A DNA stretch of 64,000 nt from Myxococcales bacterium (GCA_016717005.1 JADJUF010000039.1:1178001-1242000); one strand, 5' to 3'; counted from the first letter of the stretch, positions 41,547-52,017 are shown. The notes: generated by a model not told the origin, from the sequence alone. A program made the numbers and translations.

Positions 41547-43338
41547 ATGGTCCGCCGGCTGATGCGGTACGTCGACGAGCTCACTGATGCGGTGCGCTCG
41601 CAGCTCGCCCTCGCCTACGGCATCAAGGATCAGCTCGGCTCGGCGCTGCGCAGCCGCCTGAAGGAGGGCTACACGCTGGCCGACCTGCGGGCCGACGCGA
41701 TGGCCGGGCTGGTCGTCGGCATCGTCGCGCTGCCGCTGTCGATGGCGCTGGCCAAGACCACCGGCGTCGCGCCCCAGCACGGCCTCTACACCGCGATCAT
41801 CGCCGGCATCGTCTGCGCCCTGCTCGGCGGCAGCCGGATGCAGATCACCGGGCCGACCGCCGCGTTCGTCGTCATCCTCGAGCCGATCGTCGCGCGCCAC
41901 GGCGTCGGCGGGCTGCTGGTCGCTGGCTTCATGGCCGGCGTGATCCTCGTGCTCATGGGGGGTCGCGCGGCTCGGCAAGCTGATGCAGTTCATCCCCCAC
42001 CCGGTCACGACCGGCTTCACCGCCGGCATCGCCGTGGTGATCGCGGTGATCCAGCTGCGCGACGCGTTCGGGATCCACCTGCCCGGCAAGCCCCACGGCA
42101 CGATCGACTTCCTCGGCGCGCTCTGGGACGGCCGCGCCAGCGCCAGCGGCTGGGACGCGCTGGTGTGCGGGGTGACGCTGGCGCTGCTGATCGGCCTGCC
42201 GCGGATCATCAAGCGCGTCCCGGCGCCGCTCCTGGCGATGGTCGCGGCCGCGGGCCTGACCGCGCTCCTGGCCCACCTGATCGACGGCTTCCACGCCAAC
42301 ACGATCGGCTCGACGTTCACGGTCGTGATCGACGGCGAGACCGTCCACGGCATCCCGCCGCTGCCGCCGCTGCCGGTCCTGCCGTGGCACCTCGGCGACG
42401 CCCACGGCCAGCCCTTCAGCCTGACCTACGGGCTCATCCGGGAGCTCCTGCCGTCGGCGTTCGCGATCGCGGTCTTGGGCGCCATCGAGTCGCTGATGTC
42501 GGCGGTGATCGCCGACGGCATGGCCGGCACCAAGCACGATCCCAACGCCGAGCTGATCGCGCTGGGCGTCGGCAACATGGTGTGCCCGTTCTTCGGCGGC
42601 ATCGCCTGCACCGGCGCGCTGGCCCGCACCGCGACCAACATCCGCGCCGGCGCGCGCTCGCCGCTGTCGTCGGTGGTCCACGCGCTGTTCATCCTGGCCT
42701 GCACGATCGCGCTGGCGCCGCTGATGGCCTACCTGCCGCTCGCGGCGATGGCGGCGCTGCTGTTCGTCGTCGCCAAGAACATGAGCGAGGTCCGGCACTT
42801 CGTGCGGCTGATCCGGATCGCGCCGCGCAGCGACGTGCTGGTCCTGCTGACCTGCTTCACGCTGACCGTGGTGTTCGACATGGTGATCGCGGTGTCGGTC
42901 GGCGTCATGCTCGCGGCGTTGCTGTTCATGCGCCGGATGGCCGTGCTCACCAAGGTCACGCTCGACACCGGGGCCGCCGAGCGGTTCGACATGCCGCCCG
43001 GCGTCCGGATGTACGAGATCGCCGGGCCGATGTTCTTCGGCGCTGCCCACCTCGCGATGGAGACCCTCGAGACCATCGGCGGCGACACCCGGACCCTGAT
43101 CCTGTCGATGACGAAGGTCGACGTGATGGACGCGACCGGCCTGGTCGCGCTCGAGTCGATGCTCGACCAGCTCGGCCGCGACGGCCGCAAGGTCATCGTC
43201 GCCGGCCTGGGCGCCGAGCCGCGGGCGCTGGTCGAGCGCGCCGGCATCAAGCGCATCCCCGGGCGGCTGGCGTTCGCGCCCGACGTCGACACCGCGGTGT
43301 CGATGGCCATCGTCCACACCGCCCGCACCCCGACCTGA
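41547..43338 (+). CDS. SulP-family anion transporter with STAS domain, frameshifted at a G run
   Basis: Begins MVRRLMRYVDEL (ATG at 41547; 41562 is an alternative). The SulP entry motif GIVALPLSMALAKTTGVAPQ and GSRMQITGPTAAFVVI are present. The frame then changes at 41956-41961, where six G's occur and five would keep the frame (VLMGVARLGKLMQFIPHPV). Membrane helices continue to about 42960, then a C-terminal STAS domain (VRMYEIAGPMFFGAAH, KVDVMDATGLVALESML). It would transport sulfate, bicarbonate or a related anion. Its last codons (IVHTARTPT) are echoed in the tandem array just downstream. Confidence 0.85.
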
Positions 43339-43640
43339 CCGGCGCCGGCACCGCGCCGGCGGCGTCGCCTCGGTGGTCGACGCCGCCGCGGTGGTCAGCA
43401 GCGCGATCGGCCACCCCCGCCCGCACCCGGACCTGACCCGCGCGATCACCGCACCGGCGGCGTCGCCTCGGTGGTCGACGCCGCCGCGGTGGTCAGCAGC
43501 GCGATCGGCCACCCCCGCCCGCACCCCGAACTGACCGGCGCGGTCAGCGCACCGTCGGCGTCGCCTCGGTGGTCGACGCCGCCGCGGTGGTCAGCAGCGC
43601 GATCGTCCACACCGCCCGCACCCGGACCTGACCCGCGCGG
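43312..43640. repeat. Tandem 98-bp repeats at the convergent sulP / giant-gene junction
   Basis: Units begin at 43312, 43409, 43507 and 43605 (97-98 bases apart), each starting G(T/G)CCAC, CGCCCGCACCC. Each unit reads like the tail of sulP (VDAAAVVSSAI then a stop) followed, in antisense, by the tail of the giant gene (CACCGCACCGGCGGCGTCGCCTCG, split here as CACCGCACCG and GCGGCGTCGCCTCG). So the place where the two genes meet end-to-end has been duplicated in tandem about three times. Confidence 0.85.
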
Positions 43641-46600
43641 TCACCGCACCGGCGGCGTCGCCTCGACCACGGTGGCCCCAGCGGCGTCGTCGACCACCAG
43701 CAGCGCGAACCGCTCGACGCGATCGAGGTCGTCGGTCGACAGGGTCGCGTAGTCGAAGCGCCCGCACAGGTCGGTGTAGCCGTCCTTGTAGAACTGCACC
43801 GCGCCGCCGCGCAGGCGCGCGTAGCACTTCACGTAGGCCGCGGTCCGGGCCGCGCCGGTACCGGCGTGGCGGACCTGCACGCGCCCGTACGGCGCGGTCA
43901 CGGTGACGGCGAGCTCGTGGGCGAAGTGCGTGGTCGCGGCCCGGGCGCCGCCGGCGACGGCCTCGATGACCAGGCTGTGGCGGCGCAGCTCGACCGGCAG
44001 CGGGCACCGGGTCGGCCCGACCGCCGCCAGCTCGACCTCGTCGACCCGTCCGGGCGCGATGAACCCGAACCGCCCGCCGTCGGCGCCGAAGAACGGCTGG
44101 CGCGAGAACAGGAGCTCGAGATCCATGCGGTAGTAGCGGACCTGCGCCCGCTCGACCCCGGCGTGGTCGAGCACGACCGCGTCGCCGTCGACGCGCACCG
44201 CGACCGTGGGCGTCTGCCGCGCGGCCGCCGCCAGCGCCTGCTCGCGGCTGTCGGGATCGGTCACCGGCGCGGCCGCGGCGCCGCCGGCCTCGTCGAGCAG
44301 CGCGGCCAGCGCCGCGAAGCGCGTGCGCCAGCGATCGACCGGGTGCTCGAGGTGGGCGGCGATCCGCGCGCGCGCGGCGGCGAGGTCGCCAGCGACGATC
44401 GCCGCGTAGGCCTGCAGGTAGTCGCGCTGGAGCGCGGCCGGGGCGTCGCCGTCGTCGGCCCGGGCCAGGTACCCGATCGCGTCGTCGGGGCGATCCATCG
44501 CGAACAGGTAGTGGCTCGCGGCCAGGAAGTCCTCGGCGCGCGGGCGCGGCCGGTGGCCGACCTGCTCGAGGAACTGCTGCCACTGCCGGGCCAGGCCGTC
44601 GTTGAGGATCGTGCGGCGATCGCCGAGGCGGTGGGCGCGGGCGTTGATCAGCGGCGCGTACTCGAGGTGCTGGTAGGTCGCGCGCTCGACCGGCTCCCAC
44701 GTCACCAGCGGGCTGGCGAACGTCGGCCCGACGTCGCCGAGGTCGGCGCCGAGCGCGGCCAGCCACTCGCCGGCGCGGACGCGGTCGTGGTGCACGAGCG
44801 CGTACGACCACAGCGTGGCGTCGAGGACGCCGCGGCCGGCCAGGGCCGCGGTGATGCGCTCGAACGCGGCGCGGTCGCGACAGCGCCAGGCGATCGCCTC
44901 GAGGTCGACCCGCCCGAGGTTGCGCTCGGCGAGGAAGTGGCACACCTCGTCGAGCGAGCCGCGCTGGGCCAGGTGCGGCCACGACCCGGCGTCGACCGTG
45001 CTGGGCACGGCGACCACTATGAGGCGCCGCGGCTCGATCGCGGCCATCAGCACCGGCTCGGCGCCGGCGGCGCGCGTGACCTGGGCGCCGTAGTGATCGA
45101 ACCCGCCCGCGCGCGGGAAGTAGAACGGGTACTCGACGGTCGTGCTCTGGTACGGCTCGAGCCGGCAGCGGGTCGTGGCGGTGGCGATGGCGCCGCCGAC
45201 CGCGATCGCGCCGACCGGGATCTGGTGCAGCACCGCCAGCTGCTGGGTCCGGCTGGTCGGGTTGGTGACGACGATCTGGCAGGCGTAGACCACGCCGACG
45301 AGGAGCTCGCCGGTGACGTACTTCTCGATCTGCTCGGCGCCGTCCCAGGTCCAGCGGTCGTCGGCGCGGAAGTAGCTCTGGCCGATCAGCACCTGCTGGT
45401 TGGGCGGGCCGGCGACGGCCGCGACCTCGATCACCGCGGCGATCGCGTCGCTGCCGGCGGTGAGCGTGGCGCCGGCGCCGGCCGCGACCACCGCGTGGCG
45501 CGCCGCGGCGAACGGCAGATCGATGAACGCCAGCGCGGCCATCGCCGCCGGCAGGCTCGCCGCCGCGTCGACGACGTGCGGCGACAGGAACCGACCGCCC
45601 GGGTGCCCGGCGAGGTCGCGCCACAGCCGCGCCGCCGGGATCAGCGCCGCGTCCACCGACTCGACCCGGCGCTGCCACCAGTTGTGCTCGGCCCACTCCT
45701 GGGTGCGATCGGCGGCGCGAAACAGCGGCGCCTGCTCCTCGCGCTCGACCACGTCGTCCGACTCGTCGTCGTCGGCGCGGTCGGCGCTGCGACTGCGCAT
45801 CGCGCCCTTCTTGGCCTTGGGCCTGGCCTTGGCCGCGGCGCCGCCGCCCCCGAGCCCGCCGACGCCCTCGGTCGTGATCCCCCGCGCCAGCTCCAGCATC
45901 GGCTCGGCCTCTGCCGCCGCGAACTCGTCGGCGAGGCCGTCGCCGGCCAGCGCGCCGCCGGCGACGATCGTGTCGACCAGCCGATCGTCGGCGCCCGGGT
46001 CCGGCGCCAGCAGCTCGACCGCGTCGGCGAGACGCCGATGCACCAGCGGCCCGACCTCGGGGTGGCGCCGAGCCAGGAGCGCCAGCTCGAGCGCGTTGAG
46101 CCGCGCCAGCCGCCACGGCTCGAGGTCCGCGCGCAGGTCGGCGTCGGTGAGCCAGCGATCGATGAAGGTCGGGTGCAGCTTGGCCGCGAGGTACGGCTTG
46201 ATCGCCCGATCGAACAGCGGTCGGTCCTTGCCGTAGATGAACAGCGCCAGCTCGTGGCAGGCGTGGCGCGAGTACAGGCTCAGGCGCTCGGCCTCGGGCA
46301 ACGACGGCCACCGCGCCAGGAAGTCCCAGCTCGCGAGCGTGGCGTCACCCGACAGCGCGCACAGCGCCCGGTAGAGCTTGTCGACGGTGTCGACCAGCTC
46401 GACCCGCGAGGTCGCACGATCGACGACGGTGATCGCGGCGCCGGCGGGGGCCGCCACGAGGCGCCGATCCTCGCGCACGTGGCGATCGAGCGGCAGCGGG
46501 CTCGCCAGGCGCAGATCGCGCACGGCCAGGGGCGCGCCGGCGCGCTGCAGCCGGTGGGCGGTGGTGGCCGACGGATCGACGACGACCACGTGGACCTGGG

Positions 46601-49600
46601 TCGCGGCGCCGAGCGCCGCCGCGGCGACGGTGAGCGTCCCGTCGGCGTCGGGCGCGAGGTTGGCCAGCACGATCGGCCCCGCGGCCAGGAAGTCGTAGGC
46701 GGCGAACGCCGGATCGATCGACGCCGCCTGGGCGCCGCCGTAGCCGGCCATGCTCGCGGCCCGCATCGGCGCCGACGGTGCCGGGGCCGGCGACGGATAG
46801 CCGCCGCCCCGGCGCGCCTCCTGGACCGAGGTCGAGGTCGCGCGCAGCGCCCACGGGTTGAGCAAGAGCGACGGCTTGTCGAGCAGCACGCCGGCGCGGC
46901 GGCCCTGGCGCTGGCGGTCGAGCACGTAGCGGTACTCGTCGCCGATGTCGCGGCCCGACAGGTAGGTCGCGCGCCCGAGCGCGCCCCCGTGCTGCTGCGG
47001 CCCGCGCACGGTCGCGGTCAGGCGCGGGTCGGCCGCCGGCGCCGGCGCCAGCGCGGACGCGAGCACGTGCACGCGCGTGTGCGGCGACGCGTCGCTGATC
47101 GCGATCTCGACGTCGCCAGCGGCGGTCCCCGTGACCGTCGCCGTGGTCGGCCGGCGCGCGGCGATCTCGACCAGCGCGTGGGGCAGCGCGGCCCAGCCCC
47201 GGGCGACCGGCGTCGCGGCCGGCACGACGATGAGGTCGTGGTCGACGCCCGCGGCCCACGCGCGGTAGCGGCCCGGCGCGAGCCCGGACACGATCAGCCG
47301 ACCGGGCTCGGCCCGCACCTGGGCCGCGCAGTCGCGGGTCGGCACGCCGCCGCGCAGCTCGACCAGCGACCAGGCCTGGGCCGCGAGCGCCTCGCCCCCG
47401 CGTGCGGTGGCGACCAGCACGACGACCTCGGTCCCGGCCGCGACGATCTGCGCGGTCGGCGCGGTCGGCGCCAGCGCGTCGAGCCGGAACTCCTGGGTGA
47501 CGTCGCCGAGCGTCGCGCTGATGGCCTCGATCCCACGCAGCGGCCCCAGGAACACCTCGCCGAGCTCGTCGGTGGCCAGCACCACGTCGACGGGCTGCGT
47601 GACCGCGCGGGCCCGCAGCCGCAGCGCCAGCGCCCGGCCACCGCGCGCCTCACCCGACTTGCCCAGCGCGACCAGCCGCAGGCCGTCGGCGCCGGGCCGC
47701 AGGTACACCGCGCCGGTGGCCAGGCCCGCGTGGATCGTGCCGACGCTGATCGCGTGGTCGGCGCGCACGTCGATCGTGCGCTGCTCGGACACCACGCGCA
47801 CGCGCCCGCCGACCGCGAGCGCGATGTCGCGGACGTCGACCGGCACGGGGATCTCGACGACGGCGTCGCGCGGATCGCCCACGACCAGCGGCTGGCGTTG
47901 CTTGGCGGTCACGTCGCGGCGATCGGTCGTCGCGATCTCGACGTAGGCGTCCTCGAGCACGGCCAGCGACACCGGCGCGCCGCCGATCGCGAGATCGAGC
48001 CGGACCACCGCGCGCGCGGTCTCGCCCGGGATGACGGCCTGGCGATCGAGCAGCCACGCCGCGGTGAACTGGTAGGTCTCGGCGCGCAGCTCGACCCGGG
48101 CCGCGACCGCGACGTCGCCGTCGACCAGGAGCACCGGCGTCGAGCCCGGCCGGGTCGAGAACGGCAGCGTGATCGCGCCGCTGGCGCCGGCCGGGTAGGC
48201 GCGGCCGCCCATCCACACGCTGGCGCCGGGGCAGGCCTGGCCGCGTTCGTCGACGACGTCGACCGCGATCCCGGCCGCGGTCGGCCGGGTCGCGCACCGC
48301 AGGTCGCCGCGGCGGATCAGCGCGCGGCTGGCGCGCCCGCCGCCGATCAGCTCGACCACGTAGACGCCGGGCTCGGCGCACGCCGGCAGCGCCAGCCGCA
48401 GGTCGTGGCGCACCATCGGCGCCTGGGGCAGCTCGCGCGTCTCCTCCCAGCCGGCGGCCAGGCCGTCGAGGTCGATCGCCGGATCGACGTCGGCGCCGTG
48501 GGCGTGGAACCAGGCCGCGGTGTTGATGCGGAAGACCCGCACCCGCAGCGTCGGCACGTTCTTGATCGCGACCGTGACCGCGACCTCGCCGTCCCGGCCC
48601 CAGCGGCTCGGGTTGGTCGGCGCCAGCTCGAGGTCGACCCGGTCGCGCAGCGCCGCCACGGCGTCGGCGCCGAGCTGACCGGCCCAGCGCGGATCGGTCG
48701 CGCCCGCGAGCAGGCGCACCTCGGCCCGGGCGCGCGTGAGCCAGCCGCCGTCGAGCAGCTCGGCCAGGTCGGCGCCGTCGTCGTCGCGCAGGAGCGCGTG
48801 CACGTACGGGCGCACCACCGCCAGATCGTCGCCGACCGCGGGCAGGCCGACCGCGGTCATGAACCCACCGTCGATCGCGACCAGCGTGCCCGCCTGGTAG
48901 CGCTCGGTGATGGCGCGGTTCGCGCTCGCGCCGGAGCGCGGCAGCGCCAGGTACGCGCGCAGCCGCGCGCGGTCGAACTGGCCGGTGCGCAGGTCGCACG
49001 CGAGGCGGTGGTACAGCACCAGCGCGCGGTGGGGCGCGAACACCTGCGGCAGCGGCGCCAGCGCCGCGAGCACGGCGTCGAGGTACGCGATCCGCGCGTC
49101 GACGTCGTCGCTCCAGTCGACGTGGTCGGCCGGGCGCAGGCGCGCGACCGTCGCGGCGACCCAGGCCGGATCGGCGCGCAGCGTCGGCCGCCGCGCCGCC
49201 AGCGCGGCGAGGTCGGCGGCGGTGAGCTGGTGGTGGATCGGCAGCGACCCGAACCCGCGCGACGAGCGCTCGCCGAGATCGTCGTCGATGGCCTCGACCA
49301 GCCCGGGCAGCCCGGCGCGCTCGAGGCGCTCGAGGTACTGCCGGCGCCGGGTCGCGTCGAGCGTGCGCGGATCGAGGCCGTGGCGGCCCCACGCGGTCAG
49401 GCCGTCGAGCCCAGGCCCGCGCGCCAGCGCCTGCGCCACCAGCGCGGCCTCGTCGATCCGCGTCGGCGCGAGCACGCTCGGGTAGCGCTGGGCCGCGGTC
49501 TCGGTCTCGGGCTGGTGCTCGTGGCTGACGCCGAGCTCGTCGGTCAGCGCGGCGGCGTGCCGCGCGAGATCGACGCCGGCGAGCAGCAAGCGCTGGCGCC

Positions 49601-49802
49601 GCTGCAGCCGCTGGAACCGGTCGGTGTGACCGTGGTGGCTCGGCCAGGTCGCGAGGATCGCGTCGACCTCGGCCAGCGCGCCGCGGTGCTGGAGGTCGAT
49701 CGCGCGCCAGTAGTCGTGGTCCTCGCTGCCGGCGACGAGCTGCGCCAGCGCGGTGGTGCGATCGTCGGAGAGCGCCAAGGCCTCGAGCTGCTCGGTGTCC
49801 AT
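43641..49802 (-). CDS. Giant macroglobulin-like protein without signal peptide
   Basis: A 2053-aa single-frame protein starting MDTEQLEALALSDDRTTALA, with no signal peptide or membrane segment. Residues 1-400 are helical. Then come stretches that look like macroglobulin-type beta domains: VAVTVAIKNVPTLRVRVFRI, YVVELIGGGRASRALIRRGD, VVDERGQACPGASVWMGG and GAVYLRPGADGLRLVALGKS. A basic/acidic linker (ARPKAKKGAMRSRSADRADD) lies near residue 1340. A later part has an MG-like block and TPR-like helices. The C-terminus carries a compact motif FYKDGYTDLCGRFDYATLS. I do not recognise a named family. Alpha-2-macroglobulins are usually exported, so a cytoplasmic version is unusual. Confidence 0.85.
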   Translation of the reverse strand: MDTEQLEALALSDDRTTALAQLVAGSEDHDYWRAIDLQHRGALAEVDAILATWPSHHGHTDRFQRLQRRQRLLLAGVDLARHAAALTDELGVSHEHQPETETAAQRYPSVLAPTRIDEAALVAQALARGPGLDGLTAWGRHGLDPRTLDATRRRQYLERLERAGLPGLVEAIDDDLGERSSRGFGSLPIHHQLTAADLAALAARRPTLRADPAWVAATVARLRPADHVDWSDDVDARIAYLDAVLAALAPLPQVFAPHRALVLYHRLACDLRTGQFDRARLRAYLALPRSGASANRAITERYQAGTLVAIDGGFMTAVGLPAVGDDLAVVRPYVHALLRDDDGADLAELLDGGWLTRARAEVRLLAGATDPRWAGQLGADAVAALRDRVDLELAPTNPSRWGRDGEVAVTVAIKNVPTLRVRVFRINTAAWFHAHGADVDPAIDLDGLAAGWEETRELPQAPMVRHDLRLALPACAEPGVYVVELIGGGRASRALIRRGDLRCATRPTAAGIAVDVVDERGQACPGASVWMGGRAYPAGASGAITLPFSTRPGSTPVLLVDGDVAVAARVELRAETYQFTAAWLLDRQAVIPGETARAVVRLDLAIGGAPVSLAVLEDAYVEIATTDRRDVTAKQRQPLVVGDPRDAVVEIPVPVDVRDIALAVGGRVRVVSEQRTIDVRADHAISVGTIHAGLATGAVYLRPGADGLRLVALGKSGEARGGRALALRLRARAVTQPVDVVLATDELGEVFLGPLRGIEAISATLGDVTQEFRLDALAPTAPTAQIVAAGTEVVVLVATARGGEALAAQAWSLVELRGGVPTRDCAAQVRAEPGRLIVSGLAPGRYRAWAAGVDHDLIVVPAATPVARGWAALPHALVEIAARRPTTATVTGTAAGDVEIAISDASPHTRVHVLASALAPAPAADPRLTATVRGPQQHGGALGRATYLSGRDIGDEYRYVLDRQRQGRRAGVLLDKPSLLLNPWALRATSTSVQEARRGGGYPSPAPAPSAPMRAASMAGYGGAQAASIDPAFAAYDFLAAGPIVLANLAPDADGTLTVAAAALGAATQVHVVVVDPSATTAHRLQRAGAPLAVRDLRLASPLPLDRHVREDRRLVAAPAGAAITVVDRATSRVELVDTVDKLYRALCALSGDATLASWDFLARWPSLPEAERLSLYSRHACHELALFIYGKDRPLFDRAIKPYLAAKLHPTFIDRWLTDADLRADLEPWRLARLNALELALLARRHPEVGPLVHRRLADAVELLAPDPGADDRLVDTIVAGGALAGDGLADEFAAAEAEPMLELARGITTEGVGGLGGGGAAAKARPKAKKGAMRSRSADRADDDESDDVVEREEQAPLFRAADRTQEWAEHNWWQRRVESVDAALIPAARLWRDLAGHPGGRFLSPHVVDAAASLPAAMAALAFIDLPFAAARHAVVAAGAGATLTAGSDAIAAVIEVAAVAGPPNQQVLIGQSYFRADDRWTWDGAEQIEKYVTGELLVGVVYACQIVVTNPTSRTQQLAVLHQIPVGAIAVGGAIATATTRCRLEPYQSTTVEYPFYFPRAGGFDHYGAQVTRAAGAEPVLMAAIEPRRLIVVAVPSTVDAGSWPHLAQRGSLDEVCHFLAERNLGRVDLEAIAWRCRDRAAFERITAALAGRGVLDATLWSYALVHHDRVRAGEWLAALGADLGDVGPTFASPLVTWEPVERATYQHLEYAPLINARAHRLGDRRTILNDGLARQWQQFLEQVGHRPRPRAEDFLAASHYLFAMDRPDDAIGYLARADDGDAPAALQRDYLQAYAAIVAGDLAAARARIAAHLEHPVDRWRTRFAALAALLDEAGGAAAAPVTDPDSREQALAAAARQTPTVAVRVDGDAVVLDHAGVERAQVRYYRMDLELLFSRQPFFGADGGRFGFIAPGRVDEVELAAVGPTRCPLPVELRRHSLVIEAVAGGARAATTHFAHELAVTVTAPYGRVQVRHAGTGAARTAAYVKCYARLRGGAVQFYKDGYTDLCGRFDYATLSTDDLDRVERFALLVVDDAAGATVVEATPPVR

Positions 49803-49910
49803 GGCGCGAGGGTACCGCCGCGGCTCCGCCTGGTCGGGCCGGGGGCGACCGAAGTTCCGCCGCGCCGGTTTTGCCGCGCCCGCGCGCGGGCCGCGTAGTA
49901 CGGTGCGGCG

Positions 49911-50636
49911 GTGGCGCCCCGCCTGATCGCCGTGCTCGCCGCGCTGCTCGCGCTCGGGATCCTCGTCGACGACGCCGAGGCCCGCCGGCCCAAGCCCAAG
50001 CACAAGCGCGCGCACGCGACCCGCCGCGCGCCCCGGCGACCCGCCAACATGCCCGACGGCTGGACGTGGCCGCCCTCGAAGACGATGCGCGCCGCGGGCA
50101 AGGCCTGCACGACCGAGCTGTCGCGGCTGGGCGTGGCCTGGAAGCCGGCCACGGCCGCGCGCAAGATCGCGACGCCGATCACCGTGCCGGCGATGGTGTT
50201 CGGCGGGGTCAAGCTGGTGCCGACGTTCCGCCGGCCGCCGTTCGTGATGGACTGCCAGCTCGCGCGGGCGCTGACGATGCACGGCCGGGAGCTCCACGCC
50301 CGCGGCGTCCGCGAGCTGCACTTCTCGCGCATCTACGGCTACACGCCGGTGCGCACGCGCGGCAAGGTGCTCAAGGCGCTGTCGCGGCACGCGCTCGGCC
50401 TCGCCGTCGACGTGCGGGCGATCGTCGACGACACCGGCCACAAGGCGGTCGTGCAGGACGACTACCTCAAGGACGACCCGCTGCTGCTCGCGGTCGAGGC
50501 GTACCTCAACGACTCGGGTGGGTTCCGCACGGTGCTGACGCCGCGCAACGATCCCGCCAGCCACTACGATCACTTCCACGTCGAGGCGCGCGCCGACTTC
50601 AGCGCCCCGCCGACGCCGAAGCGCCCGCGGTCGTGA
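49911..50636 (+). CDS. Extensin-like C-terminal domain protein (M15-related peptidase fold)
   Basis: A 241-aa exported protein (GTG start, signal LIAVLAALLALGILVDDAEA, basic linker). The domain contains MDCQLARALTMHGREL, SRHALGLAVDVRAI and SHYDHFHVEAR, matching the His/Asp and DHxH zinc ligands of extensin-like/VanY-type D-Ala-D-Ala peptidases. It probably acts on peptidoglycan, or has lost activity and binds it. It overlaps the next gene at GTGA. Confidence 0.85.
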   Translation: MAPRLIAVLAALLALGILVDDAEARRPKPKHKRAHATRRAPRRPANMPDGWTWPPSKTMRAAGKACTTELSRLGVAWKPATAARKIATPITVPAMVFGGVKLVPTFRRPPFVMDCQLARALTMHGRELHARGVRELHFSRIYGYTPVRTRGKVLKALSRHALGLAVDVRAIVDDTGHKAVVQDDYLKDDPLLLAVEAYLNDSGGFRTVLTPRNDPASHYDHFHVEARADFSAPPTPKRPRS

Positions 50637-51562
50637 GGACGCTCGCGGCGCTGGCGCTGGCGCTGGCCGCGGCGTGCGCGGCCGAGGGCGCCGACGGGCC
50701 CGACGGCGGCGGCGCCGACGACGACGGCGGCGCGCCCGACGCCGACCCGTGCCAGGCGCCGACCGCGGCGCCGGCCTGGCTCGACGCCTACCTGACCTCG
50801 ACCATCGCCAAGCTCACCGGCGCCGCCGAGCTCGCGCCGGGCGTCCGCCTGACCGATCGCGCGACCGCCACGCGGCGCGCCGCGACCCGGACGTTCCTCA
50901 CCGCCGAGCTGACCGGCCTCGGGCTCGCGGCGTCCCTCGACGACTACGGCCAGGGCGCCAACGTCGTCGGCGAGCTGCCCGCGACCAGCGGCGCCGGGGC
51001 CGCGCTGGTGATCGTCGGCGCCCACCTCGACACCGTCGCCGGCAGCCCCGGGGCCGACGACAACGCCTCGGGCGTCGCCACGACGCTCGCGGTCGCGCGC
51101 ATGCTGCGCGACGTCGCCTGCCGCGATCGCCGGATCCAGTTCGTGCTGTTCGATCAGGAGGAGATCGGCCTGATCGGCTCGACCTACCTCGCGAACCGCC
51201 TGCGCCAGACCGGCGCCGACGTCACCGCGGTCCACACGCTCGATCAGCTCGGCTGGGACGGCGACGGCGATCGCCGGTTCGAGATCGAGCTGCCGACGCC
51301 GACCCTGTGGGCGCAGTACCAGGCCGCGGCGACCACGCTCGGGGTGGGCGTCGACGAGACCGCCACGGGCTCGACCGATCACCAGGCGTTCCGCGAGCGC
51401 GGCTTCCCGGCGGTCGGCGTCAGCGAGGAGTTCGCGTCCGGCGACACCACCCCGTACTACCACGCCGCCACCGACACCGCCGCCACGCTGACGATCCCGT
51501 ACGTCGCCCTGGGCGCGCGCCTGGTCGCGCTGGTGGTCGCCCGCGAGGTCGGCGCACCGTGA
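50633..51562 (+). CDS. M28-family zinc aminopeptidase lipoprotein
   Basis: A 309-aa protein. The GTG start overlaps the previous stop (GTGA), and the lipobox AAAC follows a short signal. Zinc ligands of M28 are visible: VIVGAHLDTV (His, Asp), GADDNASGVATTL (Asp), LFDQEEIGLIGS (Glu-Glu) and, near the end, YYHAATDT. It likely removes N-terminal residues from peptides in the periplasm or outside. Translational coupling with the M15-related gene suggests joint expression. Confidence 0.92.
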   Translation: MRTLAALALALAAACAAEGADGPDGGGADDDGGAPDADPCQAPTAAPAWLDAYLTSTIAKLTGAAELAPGVRLTDRATATRRAATRTFLTAELTGLGLAASLDDYGQGANVVGELPATSGAGAALVIVGAHLDTVAGSPGADDNASGVATTLAVARMLRDVACRDRRIQFVLFDQEEIGLIGSTYLANRLRQTGADVTAVHTLDQLGWDGDGDRRFEIELPTPTLWAQYQAAATTLGVGVDETATGSTDHQAFRERGFPAVGVSEEFASGDTTPYYHAATDTAATLTIPYVALGARLVALVVAREVGAP

Positions 51563-51609
51563 GCTGCGCGCGGCGCGACACCTGACGCCGCCGCGATGAC
51601 AAGCAGGGC

Positions 51610-52017
51610 ATGAGCGCCCTCGTGCCGACCCCGTGGCTGGCCGCCGTCCTGACCGTGGCGACCACCGCCGCGACCGCAACCGCGCGCCCCGCGACCTGCC
51701 CGGCGCCGGCGTCGGCGCCGGTGGTGCCGCCCGAGGTGCCCGAGCCCGGCTGCCCGACGGTGACGCTCGGCGCGTGCACCGCGCACTGCATGCCGTCGAT
51801 GACGCACCTGGTGTTCGCCTACGACGGCGGCGCCGTCGTCACGATCGCGCGGCTGATGGCGATGACAGCGCAGGTCGCGCGCGCCGGCTGGACCGTCACC
51901 GGCCGCCACAGCAGCTACGCGTTGATCGTGCAGGCCCGCCGCGGCCACGACGCGCTGTCGTTCGTGCTCGCGCTCGACCGTCGGCCGCGGATCGAGATCA
52001 CGTTCGCGCCGGGATGA
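51610..52017 (+). CDS. Small secreted protein, unknown
   Basis: A 135-aa protein with a signal peptide (WLAAVLTVATTAATATARP). A Pro-rich spacer is followed by four cysteines (CPTVTLGACTAHCM) and a small alpha/beta domain (HLVFAYDGGAVVTIARLMAM, SYALIVQARRGHDALSFVLA). No family is recognised. It follows the M28 gene after 47 bases in the same direction. Confidence 0.75.
   Translation: MSALVPTPWLAAVLTVATTAATATARPATCPAPASAPVVPPEVPEPGCPTVTLGACTAHCMPSMTHLVFAYDGGAVVTIARLMAMTAQVARAGWTVTGRHSSYALIVQARRGHDALSFVLALDRRPRIEITFAPG

Noticed and set aside
43866..49898. A 2010-codon open frame on the plus strand opposite the giant gene
   Set aside because: Antisense shadow: Arg/Gly/Ala-rich, no motif, no start signal, and it exists because codons of the real minus-strand gene avoid certain triplets at high GC.
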